Below, in pieces: positions 15,445-24,649 of a stretch of 30,187 bases of DNA (the stretch's first letter is position 1; every line of letters starts with the position of its first letter). The notes beneath the pieces are model-generated. The model saw only the letters and a program-made list of their open reading frames with translations, made no database searches and was not told where the DNA came from. The stretch comes from JBDREC01 sp043820105 [NCBI: Pseudomonadota bacterium] (lineage in GTDB: Bacteria > Bdellovibrionota_F > JAHFAK01): assembly GCA_043820105.1 (NCBI GenBank), contig JBDREC010000016.1, positions 1 to 30,187 of the forward strand, read 5' to 3'. The position numbers and the translations under genes are program-made.

Positions 15445-15567
15445 GTCAATGCAGGGATAGAAAGGCGAGTTACAACAGGGTTTGACTTCCTTGATAAATT
15501 TATATTTAATAATTATAGTCCAACAAAGTTTTTTGGAGATTTGATAATTTTTAAAGATTATAAATAA
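15445..15567 (+). pseudogene. Coding remnant directly after the flippase stop
   Basis: Immediately after the flippase TAA, in the same frame, 40 codons stay open to TAA at 15565-15567. They read VNAGIERRVTTGFDFLDKFI, then FNNYSPTKFFGDLIIFKDYK. There is no start codon. The composition is protein-like and unlike the flippase, so it is most likely the tail of a deleted gene. I do not recognise the family. Confidence 0.45.
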
Positions 15568-15587
15568 AAATAGTAATAAAAATTAAA

Positions 15588-16310
15588 ATGAATAAAAAAC
15601 TAACAAACTATTTTAAGAAAACCGATAAGAATGGCGAAAGTTACGGTCTGACGATATTTTTTCTTCCTTTTAGAGCAATTAGAATATTATATCGTGATTT
15701 AAAAAATATTCTTAAATTAAAATATAGAAGAATATCAAAAAATTCTATTTTCTTTGAAAAAAAAGAGTTGGAGATGTGTTCCTTATTTCCCAAGGAAATA
15801 CTAGATACAGTTATTAAACTTTATAATCCACAATCAGTTTTGGATCTTGGTTGTGGAGTTGGTAGATCGCTAGATTATTTTAAGGCTAATAATATTAATG
15901 TTACTGGTGTTGAAGGATCAAAAATGGCCATAGCTAAATCGTTAAATCCAGAATTAATTATCCATTATAATTTGAATAATCCTTTAAATTTAAATCAACG
16001 CTTTGACTTAATATGGTCATTTGAATTCGTTGAACATATACATCCTGATTTTGTTAAAAATCTTATGAAAACCTTTTCCAATCACTCAGATGTTGTGGTG
16101 ATATCAGCCGCTCCCCCAGGTCAAGGAGGAGAGGGACATTTTAATGAGCAACCACCCGAATATTGGATAAGTCAATTTTCCACATATGGATATGTTTATA
16201 ATAAGGTTTACACAAATAAGATAAAAATAATAAAAGAAATGTTCAGTAAAAACATATTAATTTTTGAAAAAAACAAGAATATAGGTAAGCCCCTAGAAAA
16301 CCAGACTTAA
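15588..16310 (+). CDS. SAM-dependent methyltransferase (class I, type 11/12)
   Basis: 240 residues. SAM-binding motif I is VLDLGCGVGR at 84-93, the acidic motif II is VTGVEGS (~105-111), and the IWSFEFVEHI segment matches motif IV of small-molecule methyltransferases. The C-terminal SAAPPGQGGEGHFNEQPPEY is a common tail in methyltransferases of polysaccharide loci. The N-terminal ~60 residues are basic. It probably methylates a sugar or a glycan end. ATG at 15588. It follows the flippase and remnant on the same strand and is convergent with the next glycosyltransferase. Confidence 0.85.
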   Translation: MNKKLTNYFKKTDKNGESYGLTIFFLPFRAIRILYRDLKNILKLKYRRISKNSIFFEKKELEMCSLFPKEILDTVIKLYNPQSVLDLGCGVGRSLDYFKANNINVTGVEGSKMAIAKSLNPELIIHYNLNNPLNLNQRFDLIWSFEFVEHIHPDFVKNLMKTFSNHSDVVVISAAPPGQGGEGHFNEQPPEYWISQFSTYGYVYNKVYTNKIKIIKEMFSKNILIFEKNKNIGKPLENQT

Positions 16311-16395
16311 GAGCCATGAAATAAAAGTTGCATTATAGGATCAATAAAAACATATAAGGATTTCGTATTTAAAACTTCTACAACAGGCTGGTTCA

Positions 16396-17508
16396 CTAGA
16401 AGTTCACCAGAGATAAATATATATCCGAAATCTTTTGGGTATGTTTTTGAATGGTATATTCTCCCTGAACCTTTTTATATCCAGCCAAACCCATTTTAAT
16501 TCTACCTGCCTCATCTTTAATCATCTGAATTATAGCTCTAGCTAGATTTTCAGGATCTTTCAAAGGAACTAGTAAACCATTTATATTATTTTCGACAATC
16601 TCAGGTATACCACCAGAATTTACACCAACAACTGGTTTTTTGGCTGCCATTGCCTCAATTAAAACCCTACCAAAAGCTTCATTTTCAGATGTTAAAACAC
16701 ATATATCACTAATATTAAAAACATCAGAAATAGGATTGTAAAAATCAATAAACTTAACGTTATCCATTATATTTAGTCTAGAGACTTCATTGTCTAATTC
16801 CTTTCTGCAGTTTTTTTGGATTTCACTTCCAACTATTAAAAACTTAATATTCCTATATTTTGATAAAATTATTTTAGCAGCTTTGATAAAATCTATTTGT
16901 CTTTTTTGTCTGCTTATTTGAGAAACCATAGAAATAATAATTTCATTTCCATATATACCTAAATTTTTTTTTAAATTATTTTTTACTAAATCACAAGCAA
17001 AGTCCGCTACATTCACACCGTTTGGAACAACTTCTACCTTACTATTACTTTGTTTAAAATTAATAAATTTTTGGGATGTATATTTGGAATTACAAATGAT
17101 TTTAGAACTAAAATAGAAATTGATTCTATCAAAGATCCTATCCGCCCATCCAACCCTAACATGCCAAATCAAGTGCAAGTCAAGAAGTTTAGAGAGTAAT
17201 CCAGATATGAAAACAAGTCTTGGCACAGAATTATGAATTATATCTATTTTTTCCTTTTTTATTATTAACAGAAGTCGAATCATGTAATATGGAATTAATA
17301 ATAACCCTATTCCTTTAAAAGATTTAATGTTTAAATAATAGACACTTGAACCAAGCTTATAAAGCTCTCTAGAAAATTCTCCTTTGCCTGAACAAATTAC
17401 CACAGGCTTATATTTTTTTTTATCCAGATTTTTAATTAATGAGATTAAGCTCACCTGTCCACCACCTAAAAAATGGGAGACCTTTTCAATGTAGAGAATT
17501 GATATCAT
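16396..17508 (-). CDS. Glycosyltransferase family 4 (GT-B)
   Basis: 370 residues with a GT-B architecture. The N-terminal acceptor-side loop is FLGGGQVSLISL (14-24). The C-terminal donor half has VVPNGVNVADF (~160-170), SMVSQISRQKRQIDFI (~193-208), and the EX7E motif in ENEAFGRVLIEAM (E277, E285), followed by VGVNSGGIPEIV. This is a retaining glycosyltransferase that adds a sugar to a lipid-linked glycan on the cytoplasmic side. ATG at 17508. It is transcribed against the flanking methyltransferase and sits downstream of a broken GT2 gene on the same strand. Confidence 0.88.
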   Translation of the reverse strand: MISILYIEKVSHFLGGGQVSLISLIKNLDKKKYKPVVICSGKGEFSRELYKLGSSVYYLNIKSFKGIGLLLIPYYMIRLLLIIKKEKIDIIHNSVPRLVFISGLLSKLLDLHLIWHVRVGWADRIFDRINFYFSSKIICNSKYTSQKFINFKQSNSKVEVVPNGVNVADFACDLVKNNLKKNLGIYGNEIIISMVSQISRQKRQIDFIKAAKIILSKYRNIKFLIVGSEIQKNCRKELDNEVSRLNIMDNVKFIDFYNPISDVFNISDICVLTSENEAFGRVLIEAMAAKKPVVGVNSGGIPEIVENNINGLLVPLKDPENLARAIIQMIKDEAGRIKMGLAGYKKVQGEYTIQKHTQKISDIYLSLVNF

Positions 17509-17554
17509 TTATATAACCAAAATGTTACTAAGCAATGATTATTTTTCCAATAAT

Positions 17555-18739
17555 CTAAATATTATTATTAAAAAACAGATAAAGGATACCTGCAATTGAT
17601 TTAGTACAAATGAAATTTATATTCTTTTTAAAATAAACTACAACAGAAAAAATTACTACTCTTGAAATTAAAAATACATTTACAATTGCTTTTAAAATAT
17701 CAACACCCCATTTTTAATCCCACCTAAAATTCTTCCACAATCCATCATGCCAGATTTTATTATCAACAAAAGATAAACCTGCAAAAGTTCAAGAAAATTC
17801 AAGGGAACATTTAATTTCTTGGATTTTTGCTTTACTCTAAAGATAGTGAAAATAACAAATATAAAAAATAGACCCAAAAGTGGTAAATAAAGACAAGATA
17901 AAAATAGCAAAAAAAGCAGCTTTTTGGTTAATGTGTTAAATTTAAACCATAGGCGTATTGGAAAATTTTTTAAAATTTTAAAATATGAAAACTCAATAAT
18001 TAAGAGCTTTCTCTTACTATTTTTCAAGGAAACCGCATGAACTTTGCCATAGTTAAAAGCCTGCTTTATCATTGACATACAACTGCTGCGGTGCTGATGC
18101 AATATCACAGCATGGCTAGTGTATTTAATTATATAATTTTTTTCTAATATTCTCCTGCATAAATCGTGATCTTCACCATATTTCAAATTTTCATTAAAAA
18201 CACCTACTTCGTTAATTAATAAATCAGACTTAACTGAAAAATTGGCAGTAGAAAATATACCTCGAATTACATTATATGAATCAACCTGAAAATCATGGTC
18301 TGCTGTATTTAAAGTATAAAGAGATCCTAATTTTTCATATATGTTTTCAGCTGAACTTCCTATTATCTTACCAGCAACACCCCCCTATTTTTTTTGTATC
18401 ATTATACTGAGTTAATAAATTGTGAATCCAATGCTTTTCAGGAATACAATCGCCATCAGTAAATACGATAATATCTGAATTGGAATGCAACATGCCCTTA
18501 TTTCTACATGCAGAAGGTCCCCTTTTTTCCTCTTTTAAAATTGTAATATTTATTTTGATATTTTTCTTGTTGAATTCCTCAATAATTTCAACACTGCGAT
18601 CAGTTGACATATTATCGACAAAAATTATTTCATCAGGTAAAGTAATTTGATTGAGCAGGGCTTTTAGAAGTGCTAAAATCGTACTTTCAACATTAAGAAT
18701 AGGTATAATTAAGGTGGAAGTTAATTTCATATTTAACAA
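17555..18739 (-). pseudogene. Glycosyltransferase family 2, disrupted by frameshifts at two G tracts
   Basis: The first frame (18739-18368) encodes a GT2 start: TLIIPILNVESTILALLKAL, EIIFVDNMSTDRS, GPSACRNKGM and the DxD-type FTDGDC. At a run of eight A's and six G's on the minus strand (C run at 18380-18385) it runs into a stop. Removing one G gives IGGVAGKIIGSSAE and continues without a break through VIRGIFSTANFSVKSDLLIN into NENLKYGEDHDLCRRI, the expected GT2 E-D/H catalytic region, and membrane segments to a stop at 17692. At ATGGGGTG (about 17707-17711) a second one-base change would extend the frame as NGVDILKAIVNVFLISRVVI to TAG at 17555. The two lesions make a true pseudogene or homopolymer sequencing error likely. 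If repaired, it is a normal membrane-associated GT2 of ~350-395 residues. Confidence 0.75.
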
Positions 18740-18821
18740 TAAAAAAAATAATTAACATTAACAAAATTTAATACTATTATTATATATTACTTTTAGCTTT
18801 TATCAAGAATATAAAAAAAAA

Positions 18822-18849
18822 TTGAAAAATTTATTGTTTTTTATATTAT
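18822..18849 (+). promoter_or_regulatory. Candidate promoter of the GT2-deacetylase gene
   Basis: -35 TTGAAA (18822-18827), a 16-base spacer, -10 TATTAT (18844-18849). The start would lie about 30 bases before the ATG at 18885. It sits in an extremely A/T-rich divergent region, where chance matches are common. Confidence 0.4.
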
Positions 18850-18884
18850 GAAAGCATAAAGTAAAAAAAAATAAAGAAGAATTC

Positions 18885-20630
18885 ATGAACAAGCTTCCAT
18901 TCATTTCAATAGTAGTTATCACAAAAGATAGAGAAAAGGAATTAAAAGATTTACTTTTTTCTTTAGAGTTACAAGATTATCCCAAAAATCGTTTTGAAGT
19001 AATTGTAATTTCCAATAAAAAGATAGAAATTAATTTCGGTCATCTATTTATTTCTCCTCCTAATATGGGATTCGGAAAAAAGAGAAACCTTAGTCTTCTA
19101 AAAGCAAAAGGTGAATACATAGCTTTTATTGATGATGACTGTTATGCACCCCCGAATTGGTTAAAAACCCACCTTAAATCGTGCATAGACAATGACGCAG
19201 TGGCAGTGGGGGGATCATTCCTTCCATATAAACCCAAAATAATAGGTTTAATTACATATCTACTTGGATTTCCAGGAAAAGGAGCCTTTAGAATACTTCA
19301 AGATGAAATCTCAATATCCCGTTCAATTTCAACTGGCAATGCATTTGCTAAAAGCAAACAATTATCCGAAATTGGAGGTTTTAAGGATAATTTGATATGG
19401 GGTGGTGAAGACCAAGATTTATTTGCTAGATTGAATTCTGTATATAAGACTATAATTAATCCAAATAATTTTGTTTTTCACAGGCAAAGAGAAAACATTT
19501 TTAAGATTTTTCAATGGTTTATAAGACGAGGCAAATCAGAATATTTTAGAAACAAAACAACTAAATCCTGCATCAGTTCTCTATTTACTCCAAGAAGAAG
19601 ATCAATTACATTAAAAACCTTAATAGTCATTTTTTTAACACTTATCTTTAAATGGCCTATTTTATTAATAATCATTTTATTATATTATTCAATAATAAAC
19701 TTAAGGATTTTCAAATTACTCAGGAAAATTAATAACTCTTCTAATATTGAAATTAAGGATATTTGTAATAAAAATAATATAATAATAATTTTAAGCTTAG
19801 CCCCATTAGTAAAAATCACAATGGATATAGCTTGTGAAATAGGCAAGTATCTGGCATTTTATTCTGATTGCAAAAAATCTATTGAAATATTTAACTCTCC
19901 CATAGTATTGACATTTCACAAGATAGGAACAGCTATTAATAGACAAAACAAGAATTCTTTTTATATTGATACAGATAATTTTCAAAAAATAATTTCCTTT
20001 TTTATAAAAAAAGGCTACATCGTATCATCTATCAAAAAACATTTAAAAGAAAAACCTAAGAAATCTTTGATTTTAACTTTTGATGATGGTTACAAGAATT
20101 TTTTTGAAAACGCCTATCCAATATTAAAACATAAATCAATAAACGCCACTATATTTATTCCATCCAATTTTATAGGTAAAACAAATACTTGGGAAACAGA
20201 TCCAAATTCAATTCCCCAGGAAATATTATCTTGGGATGAATTAAATAAACTTTACGCTAATGGAATTGAAATTGGATCACACACAGAAAATCATATTAAT
20301 CTTGCATCTGAACCTGACATGAAGATACTACAAAAAGAAATCATATGCTCAAAATCTTTTTTACAAAATAATTTAAAAACTGAAATTATTTCATTTGCAT
20401 TACCTTATGGTGGCTACTCTCCACATGCACTTAGTACCTTATCAGATACATATCAATTCATTTGTACAAGTGTAGGAGGCCGTTGGTTTAATCAAGCAAA
20501 ATTTATAAAAAGAATATCTGTCTCCCCAAAAGAAACAACGTATTCGTTATATTTTAAAATATTGTTTTTCACCCTAAAAGATTTCCTCAGATTTTTTTTA
20601 AAAAATCAGGACTCAAGATTTTCAATTTAA
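18885..20630 (+). CDS. Bifunctional GT2 glycosyltransferase - polysaccharide deacetylase (CE4) fusion
   Basis: 581 residues in two enzyme domains. Residues ~5-235 are a GT-A family 2 glycosyltransferase: ISIVVITKDREKEL, GFGKKRNLSLLKAKGE, nucleotide-sugar/metal site FIDDDC (D83-D85), and GGEDQDLFARL (E175-D176). Residues ~243-275 and ~297-312 are membrane segments. Residues ~338-560 are a NodB/CE4 deacetylase: TFDDGYKNF (D400-D401), GSHTENHINL (H466, H470), and SFALPYGGYS (503-512). Both catalytic sets look complete. A chain-extending and a de-N-acetylating activity in one polypeptide suggests coupled synthesis and modification of an amino-sugar polymer. The substrate is inferred. ATG at 18885 with AAGAAG upstream; the next gene starts 27 bases after the stop. 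Confidence 0.85.
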   Translation: MNKLPFISIVVITKDREKELKDLLFSLELQDYPKNRFEVIVISNKKIEINFGHLFISPPNMGFGKKRNLSLLKAKGEYIAFIDDDCYAPPNWLKTHLKSCIDNDAVAVGGSFLPYKPKIIGLITYLLGFPGKGAFRILQDEISISRSISTGNAFAKSKQLSEIGGFKDNLIWGGEDQDLFARLNSVYKTIINPNNFVFHRQRENIFKIFQWFIRRGKSEYFRNKTTKSCISSLFTPRRRSITLKTLIVIFLTLIFKWPILLIIILLYYSIINLRIFKLLRKINNSSNIEIKDICNKNNIIIILSLAPLVKITMDIACEIGKYLAFYSDCKKSIEIFNSPIVLTFHKIGTAINRQNKNSFYIDTDNFQKIISFFIKKGYIVSSIKKHLKEKPKKSLILTFDDGYKNFFENAYPILKHKSINATIFIPSNFIGKTNTWETDPNSIPQEILSWDELNKLYANGIEIGSHTENHINLASEPDMKILQKEIICSKSFLQNNLKTEIISFALPYGGYSPHALSTLSDTYQFICTSVGGRWFNQAKFIKRISVSPKETTYSLYFKILFFTLKDFLRFFLKNQDSRFSI

Positions 20631-20657
20631 CATTTTATATAATAATAGGATTACAAA

Positions 20658-21797
20658 ATGAAAATAACTTTCTATTGTGAATCTGGTGGTTTTGGAGGCA
20701 TGGAAAAGGTATTAATCGATACTGCGATTGAGTTATCCAAATCAAATTACCGTGTTACTGTGCTTATGAACTCTATAAATGAAAACCCGCCTTTTGAAGA
20801 AAAACTAATAAAGAATAATTGCAATTATGTAAACATTGATATTAAACATATTTCATTTATAAAAAACATTTTTCGCGCTTATCGATTATTTACAAAGTAT
20901 CCATCGGATATAATTCATTTCTATCTAGGTTCTGTTACTAGCTGCCAGTCTGCAATACTAGGCGCTTTTTTAGCAAAACTTGTACTTAAAAAAACAAAAA
21001 TAAACTTAATTGCTACTGAACAACTTGATAGTATGCTAAAAATAGACAAAATATCCTTTGCCAGTAAAATTCTTAAAAACATTACTCTTAAAATACTATC
21101 ACACATAATATGTGTTTCAAAATCTGTTCACCAAAATCTAATTAGCTTTTTTAATATTAATAAAAATAAAACATCAATTATTTATAACAGTATAATAGTC
21201 AATGATTACAAAAATCATGTCCTTAGCAAAAAAAGAGAAGATTTGCTTCCAGAAACAAATGACAAAGTAGTATATATCGTCCCTGCTAGACTTGAACCAA
21301 TAAAAGGACACAAGTATTTAATTGAAGCTATTTCTCAAATAAAAGAAAAAATTCCAAAAGCAATATTTTTCTTTTTAGGTGATGGAACTGAAAGAAAAAA
21401 TATTGAATCACAAATTCAGGAAAAAAAACTTGAAAATAATATTAAAATTCTTGGTTTTCAACCAAATGTAGCTGATTATTTGAAAGTCAGTGATGTATTT
21501 GTTCTTACTTCCTTATCAGAAGGTTTACCATTATCTGTTATTGAAGGAATGGCCTGTGAATTACCTATTATTGGTTCCCGAATTAGCGGTATAACTGAGT
21601 TGGTAGTAGATGGTAAAAATGGATATTTGCCACCTGCTAAAGATTACCAGAAAATATCTGAATATCTATTAAAACTATATTTAGATCCAGATTTAAGAAA
21701 TAAAATGGGCGAAGAATCTTTTTTGATTGCAAAAAACAAATTTGATCTCAAAGAAATCACCAAAGAAATTGATTCTGTATATAAAAAACTAAACTAA
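20658..21797 (+). CDS. Glycosyltransferase family 4 (GT-B)
   Basis: 379 residues. The start ITFYCESGGFGGMEKVLIDT is typical of GT4 enzymes. The C-terminal half shows YIVPARLEPIKGHKYLIEAI, FFLGDGTERKNIE, the EX7E motif in SEGLPLSVIEGMA, and SRISGITELVVDGKNG. It is a retaining sugar transferase, probably cytoplasmic and peripheral to the membrane. ATG at 20658 has AGGA ~8 bases upstream. It is co-directional with the GT2-deacetylase fusion and converges on the P-loop kinase gene with only 23 bases between stops. Confidence 0.88.
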   Translation: MKITFYCESGGFGGMEKVLIDTAIELSKSNYRVTVLMNSINENPPFEEKLIKNNCNYVNIDIKHISFIKNIFRAYRLFTKYPSDIIHFYLGSVTSCQSAILGAFLAKLVLKKTKINLIATEQLDSMLKIDKISFASKILKNITLKILSHIICVSKSVHQNLISFFNINKNKTSIIYNSIIVNDYKNHVLSKKREDLLPETNDKVVYIVPARLEPIKGHKYLIEAISQIKEKIPKAIFFFLGDGTERKNIESQIQEKKLENNIKILGFQPNVADYLKVSDVFVLTSLSEGLPLSVIEGMACELPIIGSRISGITELVVDGKNGYLPPAKDYQKISEYLLKLYLDPDLRNKMGEESFLIAKNKFDLKEITKEIDSVYKKLN

Positions 21798-21820
21798 GTT
21801 CATTTTACTTAATTGAATAA

Positions 21821-23095
21821 TTATTTATTAAAAAGAGCTATAAATATTTCATGTATATTTTTTTCTAAATTATCAGAAATTATCATAACATGCTTATAAT
21901 CATCTCTAACCTTATTCCAGCACGATTTTAAGAATCTCCTCTTTTCTGGGCCATACTCATCTTTTCTTCTAATGATCTCCTTTTCTTCAAGATCAAGAAA
22001 AACTAAAGGCTCAGCTTTAGGATAAAGATATTTTAAAATAATTCTTGATAAATTAGTCCTATTTGCATCTAAATAAAGATCATAAGCATAACGATCGCAT
22101 ATCACAAAATGATTTCTCAAACGCCACGGAAAAATAAAAACAAAATACCTTAAAAACATATCCAATAAATATACAACTTCTCTTAACATTTTATAATGTA
22201 GTGATAGCTTTTTGTCTCGCTTTCCTCTTGATACACCAATCTTTTTTGCTGCAATATCCATGGGTAAAACATGACTTCTGACTCTTCCCATATAGACATA
22301 ATGGTTTTTAATACCCATAGAATTTAGTTTTATTGATAAATTCTTAGCTATAGTTGTTTTTCCAGTGCCATCAAGACCAATTAAAGCAACAACTGGTTTG
22401 AATCCAATATTATCAGCCTTATTTCTTATTTTTTTAAAGGAATAAAATAATAAATTAATAAGTTGAATTGGTTTTTTTAATAATACTTTTATAATATATT
22501 TTCTTCTTGATCTTTCCAAATTGTTAAACTGCCCATGTTTCAAGTGATCTGTCAACGCATGAATATCCTTTTCACTTAACAAGTCAGATAATAATATTTT
22601 AAAATCTTCATAATCGCAATTTATCTTAAAATAATCTGCTATTGCCTGAGAATATTCTGTTTTAAAATAATTCTTCGCCAGTACGGCATGCATAAGCAGA
22701 TGGGCAGAAAGTGCAGCACCACTTAGACATGGAAAACCTTTGATATTTTCCTTATACTTATTCAAAGTAGCAAATGAAAAACACTCAATGTTAAGTTCTC
22801 GTATATACTCCACTTGAAAATCAACAGACAATCGAATATCTTCCATGGACAAATAAACACCGATGTGATTAAAAGTCTTTAGGAAATAAAACCTATGCTT
22901 AATCAAGATATCAAGCAAAAGCTGTTCTTGTGGTTTATTAATTAGAATATCAATTTCAGATGTATCATTATTCTCTGGATCTTGTAAAAAATCAAACCCT
23001 CTCAAAATTATGAAAGATAATTTTTTGCTCAAAAGCAATCTTAAAAATTCATTAACCTGTTTTAATTTTTTTGGGTCCAACTTTACACCATCCAT
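21821..23095 (-). CDS. Nucleotidyltransferase-like + thymidylate-kinase-like P-loop protein
   Basis: 424 residues from ATG at 23095. Residues ~20-200 resemble the nucleotidyltransferase fold of uncharacterised polysaccharide-locus proteins: ILRGFDFL (29-36), TSEIDILIN (45-53), DFQVEYI (92-98), HLLMHAVLAK (132-141). The C-terminal half is a thymidylate-kinase-type P-loop: LIGLDGTGKTTIAKNL (Walker A 240-247), ICDRYAYDLYLDANR (332-346, DR-Y motif) and VFLDLEEKEIIRRKDEYG with a lid-like KRR. It is probably not a nucleotide-synthesis Tmk, given its extra domain and location; phosphorylation of a glycan or sugar intermediate is inferred. The ATG lies inside the last codons of the preceding gene (13-base overlap), so the two are translationally coupled. 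A TTG at 23119 is less likely. Confidence 0.75.
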   Translation of the reverse strand: MDGVKLDPKKLKQVNEFLRLLLSKKLSFIILRGFDFLQDPENNDTSEIDILINKPQEQLLLDILIKHRFYFLKTFNHIGVYLSMEDIRLSVDFQVEYIRELNIECFSFATLNKYKENIKGFPCLSGAALSAHLLMHAVLAKNYFKTEYSQAIADYFKINCDYEDFKILLSDLLSEKDIHALTDHLKHGQFNNLERSRRKYIIKVLLKKPIQLINLLFYSFKKIRNKADNIGFKPVVALIGLDGTGKTTIAKNLSIKLNSMGIKNHYVYMGRVRSHVLPMDIAAKKIGVSRGKRDKKLSLHYKMLREVVYLLDMFLRYFVFIFPWRLRNHFVICDRYAYDLYLDANRTNLSRIILKYLYPKAEPLVFLDLEEKEIIRRKDEYGPEKRRFLKSCWNKVRDDYKHVMIISDNLEKNIHEIFIALFNK

Positions 23096-24627
23096 TTTTT
23101 CTTTAATTCTTGCATGCAAGATTCTTTATCTACCAATATTTTATCCTTTGTTAAATAGTCAATATATATATAAAATATACTAAAATAATTTGAAAGAGGA
23201 ATGTTTAATTTTTTAAATAAGTTTTTACCAAGACAATGTAAATCATAATAAATCCCGTTTTTGTATTCATTAATAAACTTATTAAATTTTACTGTGCTAA
23301 TTGGGATTCTATTATTACTGAACAATAATCCCCTTATTAAAAAATCGAACCAATTAAAAACAGCTGGAGCAAAAAAGACATGTTCAAGGTCTATTAATTT
23401 AATAGACCTGCTATTTTTATCATAAAAAATATTATCTGGAACCATGTCACCATGAACAATATTATTGTTTTGCAAAATATTTGAAATATCAAAACCAAGT
23501 TCTATTGATAAATCAAGCAATATTTTTTTATTTGTAAGACTAACCCCGTTTGATAGAACTTCTTCATCAGTAAAATTTGTAGCTGATAGTTCAATGATTA
23601 GATTTAGCAAAGCTTCACAATCTTCTTTTGAAGTTATATTTAATTTATTCCCATTAACTGGATCTACAACTTCAATTATTCCATTGTCACTAAACATATA
23701 ATGATTAGCAAAATATCTCATTAAATATGATGATTTCTTTTGAATGAGTTCCATTAAGAAAGTTACTTTATTTATCTTATCTTGAGATTGATCATTTAGT
23801 GCAATGGAATATTTTTTGCTAAATTGACCAACTTCGCTAAATTCAAAAATACTAAGACGCCTATTAGAAATATTTGCAGCAAATGCCAGATCATCCTGAG
23901 TAGCGATATATTCTATCAATTCTATTTTTTTTATTATCTCATTATCCTTATTCCCATTTTTAGAAAATACTAAAACCATGCTTTGTAAATTTTTAGCAAA
24001 AAATGTAAGCAATAAAGAAATTCTTAGAAAATACATTAAAAACTTAGCTAAAAAGCTTACTTTTTTAAAAATTATTTTTTCAAAAACAAATCTTGCTGCG
24101 TTTACAATGTTGGATTCGCCACCATGAAGAGCTAATTTACAATTTACGACATTAGGAAAACATCTCCATAAATTTATTTTTCTAAATCCATGTGTTTCAA
24201 AAAGGGTAATTGTTTTTGATATTTTTAAATCAGGCCTAAAGCAATTCCTAAATAAACAGAATAAATAATTGAAAATCCCCTTTCTATCAAATGTAACAAA
24301 TAAGTATCCAGATATTTTTAAAAGTCTATTAATTTCAATTAAAAATTTCTTTTGGCTATCAATATCTTTGTCTAAAAAAGAGTAAAAATTACTTACAAAA
24401 ATATTTGCAAAATAATTATCAGGATAAATATATTGTGATTTTATATGCTCTTCTTTTTTAACGTTTTTAAAATAACTTTTAAATTCTGATGTAAGTAATT
24501 TTCTGATATCGCCTATTAATAATATTTCAGATTTATTTTGTGTTAATTTAAATATCCATAGGATATTTGTTTTTTTAGTAATATTTATTTTGCTATTAAA
24601 TATTTTTCTGGGATTGAAAACACTCAT
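23083..24627 (-). CDS. Methyltransferase-like domain fused to an APH/choline-kinase-like kinase
   Basis: 514 residues. Residues ~30-225 look like a class I methyltransferase fold. There is an ILLIGDIRKLL strand-loop instead of the GxGxG motif, then NIFVSNFYSFLDK, the RLLKISGYLFVTFDRKG segment typical of the post-IV helix and strand, and a late LVFSKNG strand. The missing glycine motif suggests a weak or lost SAM site. Residues ~235-510 carry an aminoglycoside-phosphotransferase/choline-kinase-like fold. The catalytic loop is NIVHGDMVPDNIFYD (H392, D394, N399) and the metal motif IDLEH (D413, E415). The layout recalls the methyltransferase-kinase chain terminator WbdD of E. coli O9a, but no coiled-coil ruler is seen. 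ATG at 24627; it overlaps the next gene. Confidence 0.72.
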   Translation of the reverse strand: MSVFNPRKIFNSKINITKKTNILWIFKLTQNKSEILLIGDIRKLLTSEFKSYFKNVKKEEHIKSQYIYPDNYFANIFVSNFYSFLDKDIDSQKKFLIEINRLLKISGYLFVTFDRKGIFNYLFCLFRNCFRPDLKISKTITLFETHGFRKINLWRCFPNVVNCKLALHGGESNIVNAARFVFEKIIFKKVSFLAKFLMYFLRISLLLTFFAKNLQSMVLVFSKNGNKDNEIIKKIELIEYIATQDDLAFAANISNRRLSIFEFSEVGQFSKKYSIALNDQSQDKINKVTFLMELIQKKSSYLMRYFANHYMFSDNGIIEVVDPVNGNKLNITSKEDCEALLNLIIELSATNFTDEEVLSNGVSLTNKKILLDLSIELGFDISNILQNNNIVHGDMVPDNIFYDKNSRSIKLIDLEHVFFAPAVFNWFDFLIRGLLFSNNRIPISTVKFNKFINEYKNGIYYDLHCLGKNLFKKLNIPLSNYFSIFYIYIDYLTKDKILVDKESCMQELKKKWMV

Positions 24628-24649
24628 ATTTACTTGCTTTATTCAATAA

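Noticed and set aside
16320-16500. Plus-strand open frame reading TSTTGWFTRSSPEINIYPKS
   Set aside because: Most of it is antisense to the GT4 C-terminus, it lacks a start codon, and it shows no supporting context.
18365-18400. Programmed ribosomal frameshifting at the A8/G6 run in the GT2 gene
   Set aside because: The known slippery-site mechanism at such runs is -1. Restoring this frame needs +1 (or removal of one base), and a second lesion occurs downstream, so mutation or sequencing error is simpler.
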